DNA of 43,588 nt from Candidatus Pelagibacterales bacterium (lineage in GTDB: Bacteria > Pseudomonadota > Alphaproteobacteria > TMED109), in the NCBI GenBank assembly GCA_002715505.1, contig PAZF01000019.1:1-43588 (forward strand), in the 5' to 3' direction. The position numbers and the translations under genes are program-made. This document shows positions 8,820 to 18,643 of the stretch, in pieces. The notes beneath the pieces were generated by a model. That model searched no databases, was not told the DNA's origin, and was given only the letters and a program-made list of their open reading frames with translations. Each line of letters opens with the position of its first letter. Positions within the stretch are counted from its first letter, which is position 1.

Positions 8820-11800
8820 ATCAATTTTAGTATTAGGAGCTGGGCCTATCGTGATAGGACAAGCTTGTGAGTTTGATTACTCAGGTTCACAGGCTTGTAA
8901 AGTTTTAAAAGAAGAGGGTTATAGAGTTATATTAATTAACTCTAATCCAGCAACTATAATGACAGACCCGGAATTTGCCGACGCCACATATATTGAACCT
9001 TTAACAACAGAAACTGTAGAGAAAGTTATAAAAAAAGAAAAACCAAATGCTGTTTTGCCTACAATGGGAGGACAAACAGCACTAAACCTGGCTTTATCCT
9101 TAGTTAATGAAAAAATTTTGCAAAAATATAATGTAGAATTAATAGGGGCTAGTATTAATTCTATAGTAAAAGCCGAAGATAGAGAAATGTTTTGCAAAGC
9201 AATGAAGAAAATTGGACTTGATACTCCAAAAAGCTTTCAGGTTTCGTCAGTTAAAAAAGGGTTAGAAACATTAAAAAAACTTGAACTTCCTGTAATTGTG
9301 AGACCATCATTTACACTTGGAGGAACAGGAGGAGGTATAGCTTACAATATGGAAGAATTCGAACAAATTTTATCTTCTGGGCTAGAAGCTTCTCCGGAAA
9401 ACACTGTTTTAGTAGAAGAATCAGTTTTAGGTTGGAAAGAATATGAGATGGAAGTAGTAAGAGATAAAAAAGATAATGCTATTATAATTTGTTCAATTGA
9501 AAATGTAGATCCCATGGGAGTACATACTGGTGATTCTATAACGGTTGCTCCCGCTCTAACCTTGACGGATAAAGAATATCAAAAGATGCGTAATGCATCA
9601 CTTGCTGTACTTAGAGAAATAGGAGTTGAAACTGGAGGATCTAATGTACAATTTGCTGTTGATCCGAATTCAGGAAAAATGGTTGTTATTGAAATGAATC
9701 CAAGAGTATCAAGGTCTTCAGCTTTAGCATCCAAAGCGACTGGATTTCCAATAGCCAAAGTTGCAGCGAGATTAGCGATTGGGTATACTTTGGATGAAAT
9801 TACAAATGAAATTACAACCGTTACTCCTGCTTCATTTGAACCTAGCATTGACTACATTGTAACTAAAATCCCGAGATTTACATTTGAAAAGTTTCCAGGA
9901 GCAAGTGAAACCCTTACTTCGTCAATGAAGTCTGTGGGTGAGGTAATGGCTATAGGAAGGAATTTTCAACAAAGCTTTCAAAAAGCACTCAGATCTCTAG
10001 AAACTGGATTAGATGGGTTAGATGAAATTAAAATAACAGATTTCAATAAGAAAGATTTAATACTTTCTAGGTTATCTACTCCAAGTTCAGAAAGAATTTT
10101 ATATGTCGGACAAGCATTAAGAGAAGGTATTGCAATAAAAGATATTTATGAAGCAAGTAAAATAGATATGTGGTTTCTGGAAAGAATTAATGAGATCGTT
10201 AACCTTGAAGCTGCTTTATTAAATTCTAAATTTCCTTTATCAAAAAATTTTCTTCTAAAATTAAAACTAGCTGGGTTCTCAGACTCAAAAATTTCTAAAA
10301 TTTTATCTGTCAAAGAAAAACAAGTTTTTAATCTAAGAAAAAAATATACTCTATATCCTTCTTTTTTTAAGGTTGATACCTGTGCCGGAGAATTTAGCAC
10401 AAAAACTTCATACTTGTACTCTTCTTATGAGTTTCCAAGTTATGACAATGAAGAATTTATAGAAAATTATATATCTAATAAAAAGAAAGTTATTATTTTA
10501 GGAGGTGGTCCTAATAGAATAGGGCAAGGAATTGAATTTGATTATTGTTGCGTTCATGCTGCCTACTCATTATCTGAAGAAAAAATTGAAACAATAATGA
10601 TTAATTGCAATCCTGAAACAGTTTCTACAGATTATGATACTTCCGATAAGCTATACTTTGAACCACTTACCCTAGAAGATATATTAGAAATAGTTAAGAT
10701 TGAAATGTCTAATGGAAAACTTTTAGGGCTTATCATTCAATATGGAGGACAAACTCCATTAAAACTTTCAAAATCATTAGATAAATATAAAATACCTGTT
10801 ATTGGAACTTCACCCGATTCTATAGATTTAGCGGAAGATAGAGAAAGGTTTAAAAAATTCCTATTAAAGTCTAATCTTAAACAACCAAATAACGGAACTG
10901 CAAAAAGTCAAAGCCACGCTATTAGAATTGCCAATAGAATCGGTTATCCTGTAATTGTAAGACCTTCATATGTTCTTGGAGGAAGAGCTATGCAAATAGT
11001 TTATGAAGAAAATGAGCTAAAAAATTATTTGGGTAAGCTTGCTAATTTTTTTGGACAAAACCCTATATTAATAGATAAGTTTTTAAATGATGCAGTAGAA
11101 GTAGATGTGGACGCAGTATCAGATGGAAATAATATATTTATTGCAGGAATAATGGAACATATAGAAGAGGCAGGTATACATTCTGGAGACTCTGCATGCT
11201 CACTTCCCCCTTATTCTTTAGAAAATGAAACTATAAAAAAAATAGAAAAGCAAACCGTTAAAATTGCAAAAAAACTTAAAGTTATAGGGCTACTAAATAT
11301 ACAATTCGCAATAAAAAAAGAAAAATCTAAGGAAGAAATTTATATATTAGAAGTTAATCCTAGAGCAAGCAGGACAGTTCCTTTTGTTGCAAAAGCTACA
11401 GGTAATGCCATAGCCAAAATTGCAGCCAAATGTATGATAGGAAAGAAATTAAAAAAATCCAAACTATTACCTTGGAGAAGTAATAACAAGGTGGCAGTTA
11501 AGGAGGCAGTTTTCCCATTTAAAAGGTTTAAAGGAGTAGATGTGCTTTTAGGTCCAGAGATGAAGTCTACAGGAGAAGTAATGGGACTTGATAATAATTT
11601 TGGTCATGCTTTCGCTAAATCACAAACTGCTACAGGAACTCCTATTCCCTTGAAAGGAAGTGTTTTTATATCTGTAAAAGATAAAGATAAGGAATTTATT
11701 ACAGAAATTTGTAAAAAATTAATTAAATTTGGTTATATAATAAATTGCACTAAAGGAACTGGTCAATTTTTACAGAAGAGAGAAGTATCAGTCACTATTG

Positions 11801-12042
11801 TAAATAAAGTTAGAGAAGGAAGACCACATATTGTAGATTTGATAAAAAATAATAAAATTAAAATGATATTTAACACTACAGAAGGAAGCAAATCTATAGC
11901 TGACAGCTTTTCTCTTAGGGAAGCTGCTCTACTATCTAATATACCTTATTACACAACAATATCTGGTTGTAATGCCGTTCTATTAGCAATAAAGAAATTA
12001 AAATCTACAAAAAGTAACATAAAATCATTGCAATCTTACTAA
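8797..12042 (+). CDS. carB: Carbamoyl-phosphate synthase, large subunit
   Basis: 1081 residues, full length. Two homologous ATP-grasp halves are visible. The first begins with [20 protein letters not shown] and holds [15 protein letters not shown]; the second begins near residue 565 with [20 protein letters not shown] and holds [19 protein letters not shown]-terminal MGS-like allosteric domain follows (about residues 940-1080). The first half makes carboxyphosphate and carbamate, and the second phosphorylates carbamate. The start lies inside the end of carA. The middle oligomerisation domain is A+T-rich and divergent but unbroken. Confidence 0.98.
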   Translation: MPKRKDIKSILVLGAGPIVIGQACEFDYSGSQACKVLKEEGYRVILINSNPATIMTDPEFADATYIEPLTTETVEKVIKKEKPNAVLPTMGGQTALNLALSLVNEKILQKYNVELIGASINSIVKAEDREMFCKAMKKIGLDTPKSFQVSSVKKGLETLKKLELPVIVRPSFTLGGTGGGIAYNMEEFEQILSSGLEASPENTVLVEESVLGWKEYEMEVVRDKKDNAIIICSIENVDPMGVHTGDSITVAPALTLTDKEYQKMRNASLAVLREIGVETGGSNVQFAVDPNSGKMVVIEMNPRVSRSSALASKATGFPIAKVAARLAIGYTLDEITNEITTVTPASFEPSIDYIVTKIPRFTFEKFPGASETLTSSMKSVGEVMAIGRNFQQSFQKALRSLETGLDGLDEIKITDFNKKDLILSRLSTPSSERILYVGQALREGIAIKDIYEASKIDMWFLERINEIVNLEAALLNSKFPLSKNFLLKLKLAGFSDSKISKILSVKEKQVFNLRKKYTLYPSFFKVDTCAGEFSTKTSYLYSSYEFPSYDNEEFIENYISNKKKVIILGGGPNRIGQGIEFDYCCVHAAYSLSEEKIETIMINCNPETVSTDYDTSDKLYFEPLTLEDILEIVKIEMSNGKLLGLIIQYGGQTPLKLSKSLDKYKIPVIGTSPDSIDLAEDRERFKKFLLKSNLKQPNNGTAKSQSHAIRIANRIGYPVIVRPSYVLGGRAMQIVYEENELKNYLGKLANFFGQNPILIDKFLNDAVEVDVDAVSDGNNIFIAGIMEHIEEAGIHSGDSACSLPPYSLENETIKKIEKQTVKIAKKLKVIGLLNIQFAIKKEKSKEEIYILEVNPRASRTVPFVAKATGNAIAKIAAKCMIGKKLKKSKLLPWRSNNKVAVKEAVFPFKRFKGVDVLLGPEMKSTGEVMGLDNNFGHAFAKSQTATGTPIPLKGSVFISVKDKDKEFITEICKKLIKFGYIINCTKGTGQFLQKREVSVTIVNKVREGRPHIVDLIKNNKIKMIFNTTEGSKSIADSFSLREAALLSNIPYYTTISGCNAVLLAIKKLKSTKSNIKSLQSY

Positions 12043-12091
12043 TATTTTCATATAAAAGTTTCTTTAAGAAATTAAAATTGGAGAATAAGCT

Positions 12092-12565
12092 ATGGAAAAA
12101 TTTCCAATAACAAATATAGGTTTTGAAAAACTAGAGTCAGAGTTAAAGTTTCTCAAATCGACTGAAAGACCAAATGTAATTAAAGCAATAGCTGAGGCTA
12201 GAGAACATGGAGACTTATCAGAAAATGCTGAATATCATGCTGCTAAAGAAAAGCAAAGTTTTATCGAAGGCAGAATAGCCGATTTAGAGAATAAAATTAG
12301 TAGAGCAGAAGTAATTAATACAGAAATATTATCAGGGGATAAAATAATATTTGGAGCAACAGTAACGTTAGGAGAGGTTGGAAGAAAAAAAAATATTATC
12401 TATCAGATAGTAGGTACAGAAGAGGCTGATGTTGAAAATGGCAAAATATCTGTATCTTCTCCGTTAGCTCGTGCGCTTCTTGGAAAGAAAATTGATGACT
12501 TAGTAGAAGTATCATCGCCCGGAGGCTCTAAAGAATATGAAATAGAAAATATAGAATTTATATAA
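12092..12565 (+). CDS. greA: Transcription elongation factor GreA
   Basis: 157 residues, the usual GreA length. The N-terminal coiled coil carries the conserved tip region HGDLSENAEYHAAKEKQSF, with the acidic D and E residues that enter the polymerase secondary channel. The C-terminal globular domain contains VTLGEVGRKK and SPLARALLGKKIDD. It stimulates RNA polymerase to cleave backtracked transcripts. A ribosome site (GGAG at about 12080-12083) precedes the ATG. It is 49 bp after carB and only 5 bp before the ELM1-like gene. Confidence 0.97.
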   Translation: MEKFPITNIGFEKLESELKFLKSTERPNVIKAIAEAREHGDLSENAEYHAAKEKQSFIEGRIADLENKISRAEVINTEILSGDKIIFGATVTLGEVGRKKNIIYQIVGTEEADVENGKISVSSPLARALLGKKIDDLVEVSSPGGSKEYEIENIEFI

Positions 12566-12570
12566 TTTTA

Positions 12571-13533
12571 ATGGGAAAATCAAAATTTGCTTGGGCTATT
12601 TTAGATACTAGAACTGGAAATAGGAACCAAATACTAGGCGTTTTATCTCAATTAAAATTAAGGTATAGAATAATTGAAATTAAATATAACTTTCTAGCAC
12701 ATTTACCAAACTTTTTTTTTCAGATCTTTAATAATACAATCCACATAGGGTCAATTAAAAAATTAAATAAAGAACCTTCGCCTGATATAATTATTTCTTG
12801 TGGAAGAAGGACAGCAACTGTTGCACTGGAGTTAAAAAAAATATTTAATTATAAACCTTTTTGTGTTCATTTAATGTACCCACAGTATACTTTTTTAAAA
12901 AATAATTTTGATCTAATTTTTACACCCCAACATGATAGGATCAAACAAAAAAAAAATATTAAAAAATTTTTAGGCTCACCTAGTAATATAAAATTAATAA
13001 AAAATATAGAACATAGCTTCATTAAGCCAGTATTCTTTCTTTTGGTAGGTGGTGATCATGGAAATTTTAAATTATCTGTAAGGGAAATAAATAAAATTTT
13101 GAAAAGTATTATAAAAAGATTAGATAATAGAGGAAGTTTGCTAATTACAACGAGCAGGAGATCTTCAGATCATTTGATTGAAAGAATTAATTATTTGAAA
13201 AGTAAATATAATATTATTAAAGAGGTTTACCACCCTAAAACATCTAAAAAAAATAATCCTTATTTTAGAAATTTAAGTATTGCAAAAGAAATTGTTGTTA
13301 CGGGTGACTCAATGTCTATGGTTAGTGATGCTTGTGAAACAAAAAAACCTGTAAGAATTTATTATAATAAAAATTTTTGCTCTAATAAACATATTAATTT
13401 CTGTGAAAAATTAATTGAAAAAAACTATGCTTTTTCGTTTGATACTTTAGGAGAAAAATGTAATAAAATTAAGGTATTGAATACATCTAAAAAAATAGCT
13501 GCGCATATTTATGAAAGTTATAAAAATGAATAA
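12571..13533 (+). CDS. ELM1-family protein (mitochondrial fission ELM1-like, PF06258 type)
   Basis: 320 residues. The N terminus reads WAILDTRTGNRNQILGVLSQL, matching the family pattern W-A-x-x-D-x-R-x-GN-x-NQ. Further typical features are DIIISCGRRTATVALELKK, FFLLVGGDHGNFKLS and VVTGDSMSMVSDACETKKPV. The fold is expected to resemble GT-B glycosyltransferases. Plant ELM1 takes part in mitochondrial fission, but the bacterial function is unknown. It lies between greA and trxB with almost no spacing and overlaps trxB by 8 bp, so the three are likely cotranscribed. I would not transfer the fission role to this protein. Confidence 0.85.
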   Translation: MGKSKFAWAILDTRTGNRNQILGVLSQLKLRYRIIEIKYNFLAHLPNFFFQIFNNTIHIGSIKKLNKEPSPDIIISCGRRTATVALELKKIFNYKPFCVHLMYPQYTFLKNNFDLIFTPQHDRIKQKKNIKKFLGSPSNIKLIKNIEHSFIKPVFFLLVGGDHGNFKLSVREINKILKSIIKRLDNRGSLLITTSRRSSDHLIERINYLKSKYNIIKEVYHPKTSKKNNPYFRNLSIAKEIVVTGDSMSMVSDACETKKPVRIYYNKNFCSNKHINFCEKLIEKNYAFSFDTLGEKCNKIKVLNTSKKIAAHIYESYKNE

Positions 13534-14467
13534 TATAGATACTAGCTTACTTATATTAGGTTCTGGACCAGCAGGATGTACAGCTGCTATTTATGCAGCT
13601 AGAGCTGATTTGAAACCTACTTTAGTGCATGGAATCCAGCCTGGAGGACAACTTACAATAACAACAGATGTTGAAAATTATCCTGGTTTTGCTTCTCCTA
13701 TCCAAGGCCCTTGGTTAATGGAACAAATGATTGATCAAGCAAAAGTAGTAGGCTGTGATGTAGTGGAAGATAATATTGTAGAAGTAGATTTTGAGACTAA
13801 GCCATATAAATTTTATACTTCAAATAAAAAAGTTTTTTCTGCTAAAAGTGTAATTATTTCTACGGGTGCCAGTGCAAAGTGGTTAGGTCTAGAAACAGAA
13901 AAACAATTTACAGGATTTGGTGTGTCTGCATGCGCAACTTGCGATGCATTTTTTTTTAAAGACAAAGTAGTTGTAGTTGTTGGTGGCGGAAATACTGCTG
14001 TAGAAGAAGCCTTATTTCTTACAAAATTTGCAAGCAAGGTAATTCTTATTCACAGAAGAGATAAGCTTAGAGCTGAAAAAGTTTTGCAAAAAAGACTATT
14101 TAGTAATAATAAAGTAGAAATTATCTGGAATAGTATAGTTTCTGAGATAAAAGGTCAAAGTAGTCCTAAAAAAGTAAAATCCATAAAAATAAAAAACCTT
14201 AATGACAAGTCTTATGCTGATTTAAATATTGATGGAATATTTATTGCAATTGGGCATAAACCTAATACTAATTTATTTATTAATAAATTAGATTTAGACC
14301 AGGAGGGATATATTAAAACGAAAAATCAAATTTTTACAAATATTCCTGGAGTATTTGCAGCTGGAGATGTTCACGATAAAAGTTATAGGCAAGCGGTAAC
14401 CGCTGCAGGCTATGGCTGCATGGCAGCTTTAGAAGCAGAAAAGTTTTTAACATCAATAGAAAATTGA
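13526..14467 (+). CDS. trxB: Thioredoxin-disulfide reductase
   Basis: 313 residues from the ATG at 13526, which overlaps the previous stop as ATGAATAA. A further in-frame ATG at 13511 would add five residues. I prefer the shorter form because the FAD motif LILGSGPAGCTAAIYAARA then sits at the usual distance from the N terminus. The redox-active site is CATC (C136 and C139) in SACATCDAFFF. The NADPH-binding VVVVVGGGNTAVEEALFL and the C-terminal GVFAAGDVHDKSYRQAVTAA are intact. It reduces thioredoxin in the cytoplasm. Its 3' end overlaps the convergent msrP by 15 bp, notable because periplasmic MsrP systems and thioredoxin both serve oxidative repair. Confidence 0.97.
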   Translation: MNNIDTSLLILGSGPAGCTAAIYAARADLKPTLVHGIQPGGQLTITTDVENYPGFASPIQGPWLMEQMIDQAKVVGCDVVEDNIVEVDFETKPYKFYTSNKKVFSAKSVIISTGASAKWLGLETEKQFTGFGVSACATCDAFFFKDKVVVVVGGGNTAVEEALFLTKFASKVILIHRRDKLRAEKVLQKRLFSNNKVEIIWNSIVSEIKGQSSPKKVKSIKIKNLNDKSYADLNIDGIFIAIGHKPNTNLFINKLDLDQEGYIKTKNQIFTNIPGVFAAGDVHDKSYRQAVTAAGYGCMAALEAEKFLTSIEN

Positions 14468-15379
14468 TTGGTCTTCAAGATTTGGATATAATGATGCAAC
14501 CCAATCACCATAACCATTAAATTTTTCAGTGGGAAATTTATTTCCAGTTTCTATATCTCTTTCATATTCCTGACTCCATCTTCTATGAGGAATTTTAGGG
14601 TTCACGTTAGCCCAAAAACCGTATTCTTTTGGAGCAATAGTTTGCCAGAAAGATTTACTTTTAGTGTCTGTAAATCTAATTTTTTTTATGGACTTTATTG
14701 ATTTAAAACCATACTTCCATGGAAGAACTAATCTGATTGGAGCACCATTTTGCTTGGGAATTGGTTTTCCGTATATACCTGTTGCAATAAACGACAGCGG
14801 ATGTAATGCTTCTTCTATGGTAATTATCTCTTTATAAGGCCATGGGTACCAACTTTGTTTTTGATTACTAGCTTCGTTAGGTCTATAAAAAGTTTCAAAC
14901 TCTACATATTTGGTATTAGATTTAGGATTCAAAATATTTATTAGAGTAGATAATTCAAAACCTTTCCATGGAACTACCATAGACCAAGCTTCAACACACC
15001 TAAATTTATAAATTCTTTCTTCTAAATTAACTTTATTTAAAATATCTTCTAAAGATATAATTTTCTGAGAAAGGTTTGATCCTGAAATTTCTATTTTCCA
15101 ATCTTGGGTCCTTAATTTTTGAGCTTGCTTCCAAATTTGTTTAGTAGTACCGAATTCAAAAAAATTATTATACCTAGACAAATTTTCATAGCTAGTTAAT
15201 TTCCTATTTATTGCATTAGAAAATTTTTTGTTAATAGTATTTGCATTTAAATTATGTGTATTTCCAGTTAAAACACATCCAGTTAGTCCTAGAATAAACT
15301 TCCTTCTATTCAAAAAAATATTTTGATTTGTTACTAAGTTTTCTTTTAATTGAGGAATTTTTTTTTTGATATAAATCAT
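14453..15379 (-). CDS. msrP: Periplasmic protein-methionine-sulfoxide reductase, molybdoenzyme MsrP
   Basis: 308 residues. A twin-arginine signal is present at residues 25-29 (RRKFI, followed by LGLTGC). The sulfite-oxidase-fold catalytic domain contains KFRCVEAWSMVVPWKGF, where C128 is the expected molybdenum ligand. YRPNEASNQ and the C-terminal WANVNPKIPHRRWSQ are also characteristic of YedY/MsrP. The enzyme repairs oxidised methionines in envelope proteins. The usual membrane haem partner MsrQ is not adjacent. MoaD and MoaE for cofactor synthesis are encoded about 9 kb away. The start agrees with family N termini, and a near-leaderless promoter is predicted. Confidence 0.93.
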   Translation of the reverse strand: MIYIKKKIPQLKENLVTNQNIFLNRRKFILGLTGCVLTGNTHNLNANTINKKFSNAINRKLTSYENLSRYNNFFEFGTTKQIWKQAQKLRTQDWKIEISGSNLSQKIISLEDILNKVNLEERIYKFRCVEAWSMVVPWKGFELSTLINILNPKSNTKYVEFETFYRPNEASNQKQSWYPWPYKEIITIEEALHPLSFIATGIYGKPIPKQNGAPIRLVLPWKYGFKSIKSIKKIRFTDTKSKSFWQTIAPKEYGFWANVNPKIPHRRWSQEYERDIETGNKFPTEKFNGYGDWVASLYPNLEDQSIFY

Positions 15380-15385
15380 GTTATA

Positions 15386-15415
15386 ATTATATTAAAAGTA
15401 TGAGATTATTTTCAA
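15386..15415 (-). promoter_or_regulatory. Predicted promoter for msrP (leaderless or nearly so)
   Basis: On the minus strand TTGAAA (15410-15415) and a perfect TATAAT (15386-15391) are 18 bp apart. The expected transcription start falls at about 15379, the A of the msrP ATG, so the mRNA would have essentially no leader. The -35 element lies within the coding sequence of the divergent peptidase gene. A second TATAAT on the plus strand (15382-15387) could serve that gene, also with almost no leader. Confidence 0.45.
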
Positions 15416-16179
15416 TACTAATATTAATTTTTTTTTCAGCTTGCTCAACTGTATCTATAACAGAAAGAAAACAGTTAATAATTTTAGGAGACGATGTAAT
15501 TTACCCTCAGGCATTCAAAGCTTATGAAAACTTTAAAAAAAAAAATAAACTCATTAAAGAAGGAACTGATTATGACAATATACAAGAAGTTACAGAAAAT
15601 TTAAAAAAAGCCATAAGGACTTTTTATAAAACTCACAATAAACCTGACCCTACTTCAAATTTTAGGTGGGAAGTTATACTAATTGACAATAAAGATATGA
15701 AAAATGCATGGTGCATGCCAGGTGGTAAAATGGCAGTATACTCTGGCATTCTAGAATTAGCTAATAATAATAATGCCATAGCAGCAATAATGGGACATGA
15801 AATTGCTCATGCTGTAGCGAGACACAGCTCTGAAAGAGCTAGTCAAGGTGTCCTATTAGATTTTGGAACCATGGCTTTGGAGCAATTGGTGCTTGGTAGA
15901 TCTTTATCAGGAGGTAATAGACGATTATACGAATACTTTGCAAATTTTGGCTTAATGTTGCCTTTTAGTAGAAGTCATGAAACAGAAGCTGATTATTTAG
16001 GACTAGTATTTATGTATATTGCTGGGTATGAAATGGAAGAATCTATTAAAATGTGGGAAAGAATGAGTAAAGATGGTTCTAATAGCCAACCTCCTGAATT
16101 CTTAAGCACTCATCCATCTAACAGAACTAGAATAGAAAATATTAAAAAATGGATTCCCGAAGTAAAAAGTAATTTTTAA
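15400..16179 (+). CDS. M48-family metallopeptidase, predicted lipoprotein
   Basis: 259 residues. A short lipoprotein signal ends in FFSAC, with C15 as the predicted lipidated cysteine. The zinc protease motif HEIAH is at residues 133-137, and a second motif HETEAD supplies the third ligand (E194) with D198. This matches the periplasmic M48B/M48C group (LoiP and BepA-like proteins without TPRs), which handles quality control of outer-membrane proteins. The predicted C-terminal substrate region is short, and no TPR domain follows. The gene starts 20 bp from msrP on the opposite strand, so both may belong to an envelope-stress response. It converges on the aminotransferase gene with a 10-bp gap. 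Confidence 0.9.
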   Translation: MRLFSILILIFFSACSTVSITERKQLIILGDDVIYPQAFKAYENFKKKNKLIKEGTDYDNIQEVTENLKKAIRTFYKTHNKPDPTSNFRWEVILIDNKDMKNAWCMPGGKMAVYSGILELANNNNAIAAIMGHEIAHAVARHSSERASQGVLLDFGTMALEQLVLGRSLSGGNRRLYEYFANFGLMLPFSRSHETEADYLGLVFMYIAGYEMEESIKMWERMSKDGSNSQPPEFLSTHPSNRTRIENIKKWIPEVKSNF

Positions 16180-16189
16180 TTTTATAATT

Positions 16190-17398
16190 TTAGCTTAATT
16201 TGGCACAAGCTTTCTTTATCCTATTACCAGCTTCAAATAATAGGTTGTCAGAAGTAGCATAAGATATGCGAAAAAATCCTTTTTTTCCAAAGGCTACACC
16301 AGGGACCACTGCAACTCCAGCATCTTCAATAAGATATTCACAAAAATCTGTATCATTTTTTAATAAAACACCATTTTTTGTCTTAGTTCCTAAAAGATTT
16401 TTGCAAGAAGGAAATATATAAAATGCTCCTGCAGGTTTATTAGTGCTAAGTCCTTGAGTTTCATTTATAATATCAAAAATTAAATTTCTTCTAGCGCTAA
16501 AAACTTGATTATTTTTTTTAATAAATTCTTCATCTCCTTCAAGAGCACCCAATGCAGCATACTGTGAAATTGAGCTAGGATTTGTGGTTGATTGTGACTG
16601 AATTTTAGCCATAGATTTAATTATTTCTTTTGATCCTCCAGCATAACCTATTCTCCATCCTGTCATAGAATAAGCTTTAGATACACCATTCACAGTTAAT
16701 ATTCTATCTTTATGCTGAGGAACAATTGTAGCCAAAGTAGTATATTTAAAGTCGTCATATAAAATTTTCTCATAAATATCATCTGATATAATCCCCACAT
16801 TTGGAAATTCGTCTAAAACTCTCCCTATCTCTTCTAGCTCATCCATAGTGTAACAACTTCCTGTTGGGTTGGATGGTGAATTAATAATAACCCATTTAGT
16901 ATTATTATTGATTGCTTTTCTTAGTTGAGAAATATCTATTTTAAAATCATTTTCTATACTTGTTTCTAATATAATTGGAATTCCCTCTGCTATTATGACC
17001 ATATCAGGATATGAAACCCAATATGGAGCAGGTATAATAACTTCATCACCCTTATTTACTGTTGCCAAAAGTGCATTAAATAAAACTTGTTTTCCTCCGG
17101 CGCCAACTGAAATTTCATTTACATCATATTTTACTTTATTATCTCTTAAAAATTTTTTACAAATAGCCTCTTTTAATTCGGGTATACCATCTACTGCAGT
17201 ATATTTTGTTTTTCCTAAATTTATAGCCTCAATAGCAGCTTTTTTTATGTGTAAAGGAGTATCAAAATCTGGTTCTCCGGCTCCTAACCCAATAACATCT
17301 ATCCCAGCAGCTTTTAATTCTCTAGCTTTTGACGTTACCGCAATAGTTGGAGAAGGTTTAATACTATTTACCCTATTAGAAATAAAATTATGTTTCAT
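16190..17398 (-). CDS. Class I pyridoxal-phosphate aminotransferase, probable aspartate aminotransferase
   Basis: 402 residues, aspartate aminotransferase subgroup I-gamma by appearance. Seen are DVIGLGAGEPDFDTP, APYWVSYPDM, the cofactor-contacting NSPSNPTGS, and the PLP lysine K241 in [20 protein letters not shown]. The C-terminal RISYATS supplies the arginine that binds the substrate carboxylate. It probably interconverts aspartate and oxaloacetate with glutamate and 2-oxoglutarate; some relatives also use prephenate. The gene is divergent from a second aminotransferase. A TATACT hexamer lies upstream of it, but I found no convincing -35. Confidence 0.92.
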   Translation of the reverse strand: MKHNFISNRVNSIKPSPTIAVTSKARELKAAGIDVIGLGAGEPDFDTPLHIKKAAIEAINLGKTKYTAVDGIPELKEAICKKFLRDNKVKYDVNEISVGAGGKQVLFNALLATVNKGDEVIIPAPYWVSYPDMVIIAEGIPIILETSIENDFKIDISQLRKAINNNTKWVIINSPSNPTGSCYTMDELEEIGRVLDEFPNVGIISDDIYEKILYDDFKYTTLATIVPQHKDRILTVNGVSKAYSMTGWRIGYAGGSKEIIKSMAKIQSQSTTNPSSISQYAALGALEGDEEFIKKNNQVFSARRNLIFDIINETQGLSTNKPAGAFYIFPSCKNLLGTKTKNGVLLKNDTDFCEYLIEDAGVAVVPGVAFGKKGFFRISYATSDNLLFEAGNRIKKACAKLS

Positions 17399-17455
17399 AA
17401 AAAATTATTTATTTGTTATTAATAGTATAACTTTTTAAGAATATTTTAAATAATT

Positions 17456-17461
17456 AAGGAG
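17456..17461 (+). promoter_or_regulatory. Ribosome binding site that defines an ATT start
   Basis: AAGGAG is an almost complete Shine-Dalgarno sequence, one of the strongest in the window. It is followed by six A residues and then ATT at 17468-17470. No ATG, GTG or TTG lies at a workable distance downstream. The frame is closed upstream by TAA at 17447-17449. This site is the main reason for choosing ATT as the start of the aminotransferase gene. Confidence 0.65.
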
Positions 17462-17467
17462 AAAAAA

Positions 17468-18643
17468 ATTAACCCTTATATAAAAAAGCTTGGTACTGAA
17501 AGTGCTTTTATACTTCTTGCGAAAGCCCAGATGCTGGAAAAGCAAGGAAAAAAAATTATTAATTTAGGAATTGGTCAGCCTGATTTTAAAACACCAGAAC
17601 ATATAGTAGATGCCTCAGTTGAAGCATTAAAAAACGGAGAACATGGCTATACAGAGGGAAAAGGCATTTTAAAATTAAGAGAAGCTGTTGCATCGGACAT
17701 ATTTAAAAGAAGGAAAGTAGAAGTAGATCCTGAAAATATAGTAATAGTTCCTGGCGGGAAAGTTACTATGTGGCATGCAATTATAATGTTTGGTGGAGAA
17801 GGTAAAGAAATTATATATCCAAACCCAGGTTTTCCTATTTATGAAAGTGTTATTAATTATTCTGGAGCTAAACCCATTCCAATCAGATTAGATATAGTTG
17901 ATAACTTTAAAATAAACTTTGAAGAATTAGAAAGTTCTATCAATAATAACACATCTTTAATCATTATAAATTTTCCTTCGAATCCAACAGGAGGTATAAT
18001 TTCTAAAAAAGATATGGATAAATTGGTTACAATTTTAGAAAAACACCCTAATATCAAAATTCTTTCTGATGAAATTTATAGCAGGATTCTTTACGATAAT
18101 ACTGAATTCATTTCATTACTTGAATATCCACAAATAAGAGATAGATTAATAATTTTAGACGGGTGGTCAAAAACATTTGCTATGACTGGATGGAGAATTG
18201 GTTACGGAGTATGGCCAAAAAAATATGTGAAAGTAGCAGAAAGATTAAATATTAATTCTTTTTCTTGTACAAATACTGCTACTCAATTTGCAGCTATTGC
18301 AGCATTACAAGGACCTCAGGACTCCGTTGATCTGATGGTTTCAGAATTTGATAAGAGAAGAAAAATTATGGTAAATTATTTAAACGAAATAGATGGCTTT
18401 AAATGTAATAACAGCAAAGGCGCCTTTTATCTATTTCCCTCAATTAAGGAAACAGGAATCAGTTCAGATGATATGGAAAATATTTTACTAAATGAAATAG
18501 GGATTGCGGCAGTTTCAGGAAATAGCTTTGGAAGTTTTGGAGAAGGTTATATAAGATTTTCTTACGCTAATTCTGAAAAAAATATTAAGTTAGCATGTAA
18601 AAAAATTAAACAATACTCTATCAAAAAAGGTTGGAATGCTTAA
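17468..18643 (+). CDS. Class I/II pyridoxal-phosphate aminotransferase with apparent ATT start
   Basis: From ATT at 17468 the protein has 391 residues. The first ATG (17531) would give only 370 and remove [20 protein letters not shown], the N-terminal arm expected in this family. Core motifs are [25 protein letters not shown], and the PLP lysine near residue 235 in [18 protein letters not shown]. It transfers amino groups between amino acids and 2-oxo acids; the exact substrate cannot be read. AAGGAG sits 6 nt upstream of ATT. The 3' end overlaps uvrB by 8 bp. A sequencing error turning ATG into ATT is the alternative explanation of the start. Confidence 0.88.
   Translation: MNPYIKKLGTESAFILLAKAQMLEKQGKKIINLGIGQPDFKTPEHIVDASVEALKNGEHGYTEGKGILKLREAVASDIFKRRKVEVDPENIVIVPGGKVTMWHAIIMFGGEGKEIIYPNPGFPIYESVINYSGAKPIPIRLDIVDNFKINFEELESSINNNTSLIIINFPSNPTGGIISKKDMDKLVTILEKHPNIKILSDEIYSRILYDNTEFISLLEYPQIRDRLIILDGWSKTFAMTGWRIGYGVWPKKYVKVAERLNINSFSCTNTATQFAAIAALQGPQDSVDLMVSEFDKRRKIMVNYLNEIDGFKCNNSKGAFYLFPSIKETGISSDDMENILLNEIGIAAVSGNSFGSFGEGYIRFSYANSEKNIKLACKKIKQYSIKKGWNA

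Noticed and set aside
12050-12075. TTTCTTTAAGAAA palindrome between carB and greA as a terminator
   Set aside because: The arms are short and made only of A/T except one G-C pair, the loop is one base, and no U tract follows on the plus strand. It would not form a stable terminator.
16190-18643. The two neighbouring aminotransferases as a tandem duplication
   Set aside because: They are on opposite strands and differ through most of their length outside family motifs. They belong to distinct subgroups, so a recent duplication is unlikely.
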